Source: an uncultured Collinsella sp.
GTDB lineage: Bacteria; Actinomycetota; Coriobacteriia; Coriobacteriales; Coriobacteriaceae
Assembly: GCA_902475825.1 (NCBI GenBank)
Contig: CABSBA010000047.1
Location: 1 to 9,497, forward strand
DNA: 9,497 bases
Reading direction: 5' to 3'
Part shown: in pieces, positions 5,109 to 9,497 of the stretch
Numbering within the stretch: position 1 is the stretch's first letter
Layout: each line of letters begins with the position of its first letter
Translations under genes and position numbers: made by a program
The notes under the pieces: generated by a model
Database searches by the model: none
What the model saw: the letters and a program-made list of their open reading frames with translations, nothing else
What the model was told of the DNA's origin: nothing

Positions 5109-7307
5109 CTAATTGTTCAGCATGCGGTCGAAGCTTCCCGAGTCGCCATCCCGATAGTCGGCGGTCATCAGAATCTCCTGCGGAATGCGCCCGCCCTCAC
5201 GCAGCACGTTGCGGAACTGTACGCGCGTGACCATGGGCAGATCCTTGATCGTCGCCGCCAGGTTCTGCGGTACACCCTGGTTGGCAGCCGCGGGCTCGCA
5301 CTCACCGCCGGCCTTCACGCGGCGCTTGTGCTCGGCGAGCATGGCGCGATACATACCGGCATGCAGGCGAATCTCAACAACATTGGCATTACGGGTCTGC
5401 TCGACAATGCGCGCACCCTCTCGGTCGATATCGCCCACGTAGTAGACATAGTTAAAGCGATAGCCGATCTCGGCCAGATAATCATCCAGTGCGTGCGAAA
5501 CGCTCGCCTTGCAGCCACCGCCAAAGATCACGCCACCCACCTTGGTGCCAAAAAGCTTAGCGTGCTTGCGGCCGCGCAGGAGCTTGACGATCTCGTCATA
5601 GGTGTCCAGGTTCTCGACCATAATGAACGGCTTGTCGGCGCCCAGCGTAAAGAAGCCTGTAAAGTGCACAGGACGGTTGGGAGCAACCTTGATTGCCTGC
5701 ATGCTAATGCCCTTTTCGGTCATACGCCGAATCAGACGCTCGCCATGCTTGCCGTCAAAGGCCTTCTCATCGTTAAAAATCTGGTAGGCGCGCTGGCGAC
5801 GCGAAGCGACCGGCGTGTCGGCGCCGCGATTCTGCTCTATCCAAGCCTGGATGATCGCAATCTCCTCGGCAATCTTGCGGTTGGACATCTCGTTGTGCTG
5901 AGTGCGCTGCTGAGCCTTTTTGCCGTCCTTGCCCTCGACCTTAACAATTTGAGTCTGCTGCTCCTTAATCTTGGAGAGCGCCATTGGCGTAGGAACGACC
6001 TTGAGCAGCTGCCTTCCCAGGACACGTGCCAGAGCAAACGCCGAAACCTCGCCATGAGCGGGCGACTCAGGCTGCTGGGCAGCCGCATCGTTTGCAGTCG
6101 GTTTGGGCTGCGCCTGGGATTTGCGCTTGGAATCCGCCTGAGCTTTGCGCTCTTGCTTTGGCGCGGACGGACCCTTTTGCGAGCGCTCGGGCTTGTCCCC
6201 CTTCGCCGGCTGGCGCTTGGGCTGCTCCACCAGGGCCTCAGCCTTCGCGTCCTTACTTTGCGTCGCTGCCTTCTCGGCCGCGGCCTCGGCATTTGAGCCA
6301 CGACCGCCGCGGTGACGACGGCGGCGGGGCTTGCTTGAGGCGCTCTCCCCTGTCTGCTTATCAGCGGACTGTTGAGCTTTGACCTCGGTGTCAGTCGCAG
6401 ACTGCGACTCGGAAGGTTGCTGCTCGCAAGCCACCGGCTCAACGGTTTTCTCAGTTTGTTCGGCCTTATCGGCCTGAGCGGTCGAAGCCGGCTCGCCCTT
6501 CTCCTGACGCTTTACGGGATACGCGCGTCCCGCAAAACCGCGACCGGGACGACACGAACCCGGAGCCCTCTTGGCAGACTCCTCAACATCGCCTGCAGCA
6601 TTGGAAGGCTCTTCAGCCTCATGCGCGACATCCTGCTGCGCAGCCTTAAAGTGAGCACCGCGACGACGCTTGGGCTCTTGGGCCTCCATGGGCTTTTGCT
6701 CCTTCGCGGGCTTCTGCGACTCGGCAGCAACCTCGGTCTCAACAGCCTCGGTATCGAGCTCATCCTTTTGAGCCACGGCGCGACGGAAGCGCTCCTGCTG
6801 GGCACGGCGCTGAGCATCGCGCTTGCCGCCCCCGCCAAAACCGCCGCGGCCAGCCTTGGCCGTAAAGGCGCGAACGACGCTCTCGTCAAGCAGCTCGTCG
6901 GTATCGACATGCTCGCGCGGAGCTGTTTCCACCGAAGCGGGCGCCTCTACAACGTCCTCGACGGCCTCTTCGGCAACCTCGACAGCCTCGGCAAGCTGCT
7001 CCTGGGCATCACGAATCTCGGCATGAATGGTATAGAACGCCGGGCGTCCGTTAATGCCGCTGCCCTCGATCTTGGTAACGATCTTTGCCGCGATGAGTTC
7101 GTCGCGCATCGCCTTGGTGTCGCATTCCTTATCGACGGAGCGGAAAATCTGCGCCAGCGCGCTCGACTTGATCTTGAGTGCCTTGCGGCAGAGCAGGTCG
7201 TAGGCAACTAGCTTGGCGCGCTCGGCAGAAAGCGACGTCTGGCTGCTCAGGCGCTCAGCCAGGGCGTCGACATTATTTTGGTTATCGGAATATACCGTCT
7301 TGGCCAC
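5109..7307 (-). CDS. JetD-like (DUF2220) Toprim protein with winged-helix-like N-terminus and long low-complexity linker
   Basis: I place the start at GTG 7307, giving 732 residues, because GAAAGGGG lies just upstream; the ATG at 7331 has no RBS. Residues ~10-95 are helical and end like a winged helix (AMRDELIAAKIVTKIEGSG then NGRPAFYTI). Residues ~100-410 are charged, Ala/Lys/Glu/Gln-rich and probably disordered, with basic or Gly-rich patches (GRGGFGGGGKR, RRRRHRGGRG) suited to nucleic-acid binding. The C-terminus fits the JetD/Spo11-related Toprim domain: MVENLDTY (Glu565), IFGGGCKAS, YYVGDIDREGARI (Asp626, Asp628) and LHAGMYRAMLAEH. The acidic Toprim residues are kept, so metal-dependent nuclease activity is possible. 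JetD is the nuclease of the Wadjet anti-plasmid system, which needs the JetABC condensin; none is visible here. The role is unknown: lone defence protein or housekeeping DNA factor. Transcribed in line with cstA but separated by a terminator. Confidence 0.8.
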   Translation of the reverse strand: MAKTVYSDNQNNVDALAERLSSQTSLSAERAKLVAYDLLCRKALKIKSSALAQIFRSVDKECDTKAMRDELIAAKIVTKIEGSGINGRPAFYTIHAEIRDAQEQLAEAVEVAEEAVEDVVEAPASVETAPREHVDTDELLDESVVRAFTAKAGRGGFGGGGKRDAQRRAQQERFRRAVAQKDELDTEAVETEVAAESQKPAKEQKPMEAQEPKRRRGAHFKAAQQDVAHEAEEPSNAAGDVEESAKRAPGSCRPGRGFAGRAYPVKRQEKGEPASTAQADKAEQTEKTVEPVACEQQPSESQSATDTEVKAQQSADKQTGESASSKPRRRRHRGGRGSNAEAAAEKAATQSKDAKAEALVEQPKRQPAKGDKPERSQKGPSAPKQERKAQADSKRKSQAQPKPTANDAAAQQPESPAHGEVSAFALARVLGRQLLKVVPTPMALSKIKEQQTQIVKVEGKDGKKAQQRTQHNEMSNRKIAEEIAIIQAWIEQNRGADTPVASRRQRAYQIFNDEKAFDGKHGERLIRRMTEKGISMQAIKVAPNRPVHFTGFFTLGADKPFIMVENLDTYDEIVKLLRGRKHAKLFGTKVGGVIFGGGCKASVSHALDDYLAEIGYRFNYVYYVGDIDREGARIVEQTRNANVVEIRLHAGMYRAMLAEHKRRVKAGGECEPAAANQGVPQNLAATIKDLPMVTRVQFRNVLREGGRIPQEILMTADYRDGDSGSFDRMLNN

Positions 7308-7311
7308 GGGG

Positions 7312-7319
7312 CCCCTTTC
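7312..7319 (-). promoter_or_regulatory. Ribosome binding site that sets the GTG 7307 start
   Basis: On the minus strand GAAAGGGG is followed by CCCC and GTG. The spacing is short (4 bases) but the motif matches the RBS at 3553-3560. Starting at the upstream ATG (7331) would put this site inside the coding sequence. Confidence 0.6.
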
Positions 7320-7333
7320 ATATGTACACATAT
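7320..7333. promoter_or_regulatory. Possible operator palindrome before the JetD-like gene
   Basis: ATATGT-AC-ACATAT is an inverted repeat with 6-bp arms, in an AT-rich patch that stands out from the GC-rich surroundings. On the minus strand it overlaps a possible promoter (TTGTAC at 7348-7353 and TACATA at 7324-7329, spacer 18 bp). A repressor bound here would block initiation; the winged-helix-like N-terminus of the gene product makes autoregulation conceivable but unproven. Confidence 0.35.
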
Positions 7334-7412
7334 ACGTCTATATGGTACAACGCGCGCCCTTATCCACGCAAAACATCTGCGAGAGCACTCGGTCATCGCC
7401 CGCTTTTGCATG

Positions 7413-7450
7413 AAAAAAGACCGAGCCCGCGCAGCCGCGGACCCGGTCTT
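7413..7450 (-). terminator. Intrinsic terminator of cstA
   Basis: On the minus strand AGACCGGGTCCGCG (7449-7436) pairs with CGCGGGCTCGGTCT (7431-7418) over 14 positions, two of them G-U, with a 4-base loop, followed by six Ts. It lies about 40 bp after the cstA stop, so the JetD-like gene needs its own promoter. Confidence 0.92.
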
Positions 7451-7490
7451 ATCGAGTTGTATAGATGTGACGTTCAACTCGTCAGGTCGA

Positions 7491-9380
7491 TTACGCCTTG
7501 GCAGCCTCGGCGTCGGCGGGAGCCTCGGCGGCAGCGGCGCGGCCATACTCGACTTTGCCCATCTCGGACCACTCGGGCTCCTCGTCGGGCATGGAACCGG
7601 CCTCCTTGTCGAAGAACTCCTTGAGGCAGTTGACGGCAACGATGAGGCCCAGGACCATCAGCAGGACGGCGAAGACGAGCTGCAGGCCCTTGGTAGCGGC
7701 GACGGAAACGGCAGCCGTGGTGGCGGTAGCCGGGATGGTGCCGAAGAAACCGTAGGCCTGGACGGCGGTCATGCAGCCCATGGCGCTCTGGACCAGCGAA
7801 GTGAAGGTGCAGCAGAGCAGGAAGGCGACGGGCACGTAGAGCATCCAACCCTTGCGGCCGGTGCACTTGCAGAACACGGCGAGGGTGATCATGGTCATAC
7901 CGCCGAGCAGCTGGTTAGAAGCACCGAAGAGCGGCCAGATGTTGGCATAGCCACCAAAGGCGAGGGCGAGGCCAGGAAGCAGGGTAACGACCGTGGCGAA
8001 CCAGGGGTTGCCGAGGACCTTCATGTAGCCGGCCTTGGACTCGATGGCCAGGGCGTCGTTGGTCTGGGCAAAGAACTCGGAGAACGAGGTGCGAGCGATG
8101 CGGGCGACGGCATCGAGCGAGGTCAGGGCCAGAGCGGAAACGTTCATGGTCATGAAGACGGTTGCGAGCGTGCCGTCAACGCCGAAGGCCTGCATACCGC
8201 GGGAGATGCCAGCGGCGAAGATCTGGAACGGGGTGGAAGCGACGCCGGCGTTAAGGGCGCCGGTACCGGCGGTGTTCATGTCGGAGAACATGATGCCGGC
8301 GACGATGATGGCAAGGATGCCGACGAAGGACTCGACGATCATGGCGCCGTAACCGACCTTGACGGCGTCCTGCTCCTTCTCGACCTGCTTGGAGGAGGTA
8401 CCAGAAGAAACGAGGCTGTGGAAACCGGAGAGAGCACCGCAAGCGACAGAGACGAACAGGACCGGGAACATCATGCCGGAGGCAGTGGAGAAGCCGGTAA
8501 AGACCGGAGCGGTGATAGTGGCCTGACCGTTGACGCCCAGGACGACGATGCCGAGGACAGCGCAGACGATCATGACGATCATCATGATGGAAGTGAGGTA
8601 GTCACGCGGAGTCTTGAGCATCTGGATGGGCATAGCGCCAGCGAAGACCAGGTAGACCATGACGACGGCGAACCACTGGAACTTATCCAGGTAGACCGGG
8701 AGCTGCATACCGACGGCGAACATGAGAACCATAAGGACCACGCCGGTGACGAACTCGGCAGCGCCGGTGAGGTTGAACTTCTTCTGGGCCCAACCAAAGG
8801 CGATGGCGACGAAGGTGAACAGGATGGAAATGGTACCAGCGCAGCCGGCGGCATAGGACTTGGTGAAGTCGACGGCACCGGTAGCAGCACCAGAAGCGTC
8901 AACGGCCGGGGTGAACATGAACGTCTTGCAGACCATGTCGGTGAAGGCGGCGATGACGATGATGCAGAACAGCCAGCAGAACAGCAGGAACAGCTTGCGG
9001 CCGGTCTTGCCGATGTACTTCTCGATGAGCTGAGCGAGCGACTTGCCGTTGTTCTTCATCGAAGCGTACAGGGCACCAAAGTCGTGGACGGCACCAAAGA
9101 AGATGCCGCCGACGAGGACCCAGAGCACGACGGGCAGCCAGCCAAAGGCCATGGCGACGATCGTACCCGTGACAGGGCCGGCACCGCAGATCGAGCTGAA
9201 CTGGTGCGAGAACGCGGTGAAGGCGGAGACGGGCGAGAAGCTGTTGCCGTCCTTCATGCGCTTGGCCGGCGTGAGGGCCTCTTTGTCAACGCCCCACTTG
9301 TTGGCCAACCAGCGGCCGTAGCCCAGATAGCCGCAGGCGAGCACCGCCGCAGCCACAACCATGAGCAAAACTCCGTTCAT
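7491..9380 (-). CDS. cstA: CstA-family carbon starvation transporter (pyruvate/peptide type)
   Basis: A 629-residue polytopic inner-membrane protein with many hydrophobic segments between residues 1 and 590. Family signatures are FSHQFSSICGAGPVTGTI (57-74), the conserved VHDFGALYAS (98-107), ACGALSGFHSLVSSGTSSK (313-331) and WPLFGASNQLLGG (482-494). Relatives in enteric bacteria import pyruvate, and CstA was first linked to peptide use during carbon starvation; the substrate here is inferred. The C-terminus ends in a soluble acidic, Ala-rich tail (about 590-629). The start is ATG 9380 behind AGAGGAGG with 7-base spacing; an ATG 6 bases earlier is followed at once by a stop. Codons are strongly biased to C- or G-ending forms, more than in the other genes here, which suggests high expression. 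Hairpins lie directly upstream and a strong terminator downstream, so it is probably monocistronic. Confidence 0.95.
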   Translation of the reverse strand: MNGVLLMVVAAAVLACGYLGYGRWLANKWGVDKEALTPAKRMKDGNSFSPVSAFTAFSHQFSSICGAGPVTGTIVAMAFGWLPVVLWVLVGGIFFGAVHDFGALYASMKNNGKSLAQLIEKYIGKTGRKLFLLFCWLFCIIVIAAFTDMVCKTFMFTPAVDASGAATGAVDFTKSYAAGCAGTISILFTFVAIAFGWAQKKFNLTGAAEFVTGVVLMVLMFAVGMQLPVYLDKFQWFAVVMVYLVFAGAMPIQMLKTPRDYLTSIMMIVMIVCAVLGIVVLGVNGQATITAPVFTGFSTASGMMFPVLFVSVACGALSGFHSLVSSGTSSKQVEKEQDAVKVGYGAMIVESFVGILAIIVAGIMFSDMNTAGTGALNAGVASTPFQIFAAGISRGMQAFGVDGTLATVFMTMNVSALALTSLDAVARIARTSFSEFFAQTNDALAIESKAGYMKVLGNPWFATVVTLLPGLALAFGGYANIWPLFGASNQLLGGMTMITLAVFCKCTGRKGWMLYVPVAFLLCCTFTSLVQSAMGCMTAVQAYGFFGTIPATATTAAVSVAATKGLQLVFAVLLMVLGLIVAVNCLKEFFDKEAGSMPDEEPEWSEMGKVEYGRAAAAEAPADAEAAKA

Positions 9381-9387
9381 TACATTT

Positions 9388-9395
9388 CCTCCTCT
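9388..9395 (-). promoter_or_regulatory. Strong ribosome binding site of cstA
   Basis: AGAGGAGG on the minus strand lies 7 bases before ATG 9380 and is a near-perfect anti-16S match. An ATG-TAA overlaps the spacer (ATGTAATG), a start-stop pair just before the real start. Confidence 0.85.
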
Positions 9396-9415
9396 AAAAA
9401 GAACTTCCCAGACAT

Positions 9416-9454
9416 AAAAAATGAGGGCCGTCGGTTGCGCTCGACGGCCCTCAT
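9416..9454 (-). terminator. Terminator hairpin immediately upstream of cstA (upstream gene end or leader attenuator)
   Basis: ATGAGGGCCGTCG (9421-9433) and CGACGGCCCTCAT (9442-9454) form a perfect 13-bp stem with an 8-base loop. On the minus strand it is followed by TTTTT (9420-9416), a good terminator for transcription heading into cstA. Only about 35 bp separate the T-run from the start codon, and much of that is the RBS, leaving no clear room for a promoter downstream of it. It either ends a gene beyond the window or is a conditional terminator in the cstA leader. Confidence 0.8.
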
Positions 9455-9460
9455 CTTCAT

Positions 9461-9489
9461 CAGCCGCCCGTTATCGTACGGGCTAGCTG
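9461..9489. other. Second hairpin upstream of the cstA terminator stem
   Basis: CAGC-C-GCCCGT (9461-9471) pairs with ACGGGC-TA-GCTG (9478-9489) around a 6-base loop, with a small internal loop. On the minus strand it comes just before the terminator stem, so the two may form a tandem leader structure. No known riboswitch or T-box signature was recognised. Confidence 0.45.
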
Positions 9490-9497
9490 TATGTGCT

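Noticed and set aside
5328..7211. Two long plus-strand open frames (5328-6296 and 6372-7211) opposite the JetD-like gene
   Set aside because: Leu/Arg-rich composition is the complement of the Ala/Lys/Glu-rich linker; no RBS or domain is visible.
5109..7307. Complete Wadjet defence system
   Set aside because: Only the JetD-like Toprim part is visible; neighbours are cstA and a repeat region, not JetA, JetB or JetC.

Overview
The window is about 60% G+C by eye. Its gene content and codon style fit a gut Actinomycetota of class Coriobacteriia, and Collinsella is the closest match from memory: a Glv/MalX-type PTS permease, a CwlM-like protein, a CstA transporter and Shine-Dalgarno sites of the form GAAAGGGG. 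The genus is inferred; no 16S or marker search was possible.

Layout, plus strand. Bases 1-2291 hold the 3' part of a PTS sugar permease (EIIC then EIIB) that continues in one frame into a complete HAD/Cof-type phosphatase domain. A polyprenyl diphosphate synthase follows (2405-3430). Next is a signal-peptide-less protein with two peptidoglycan-binding repeats and a decayed amidase-like tail, which I read as a CwlM-type regulator of cell-wall synthesis (3568-4473). A tRNA-Gln(UUG) (4512-4586) closes the group, followed by an intrinsic terminator.

Bases 4587-5108 hold no credible gene but are full of structure: a 51-bp direct repeat present twice, a 16-bp copy of the tRNA-Gln 3' end, several hairpins, and a 137-bp element bounded by long inverted repeats that stops 7 bp from the next gene. 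It looks like a small scar or hotspot for short non-autonomous elements beside a tRNA gene.

Layout, minus strand. cstA (9380-7491), a pyruvate/peptide-type carbon-starvation transporter, has a strong RBS, a terminator hairpin in its immediate upstream region and a strong terminator after it. Downstream on the same strand lies a 732-residue protein (7307-5109) whose C-terminus looks like the Toprim nuclease domain of Wadjet JetD. It is joined to an N-terminal winged-helix-like part by about 300 residues of charged, low-complexity sequence. No JetA, JetB or JetC partner is visible.

The two strands converge on the repeat-rich gap. Central metabolism and sugar uptake (PTS, CstA), isoprenoid/cell-envelope functions (polyprenyl synthase, CwlM-like) and a possible DNA-processing or defence protein (JetD-like) sit side by side with no sign of one shared operon. 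The most novel candidates are the orphan JetD-like fusion, the PTS-HAD fusion and the 4587-5108 repeat cluster.
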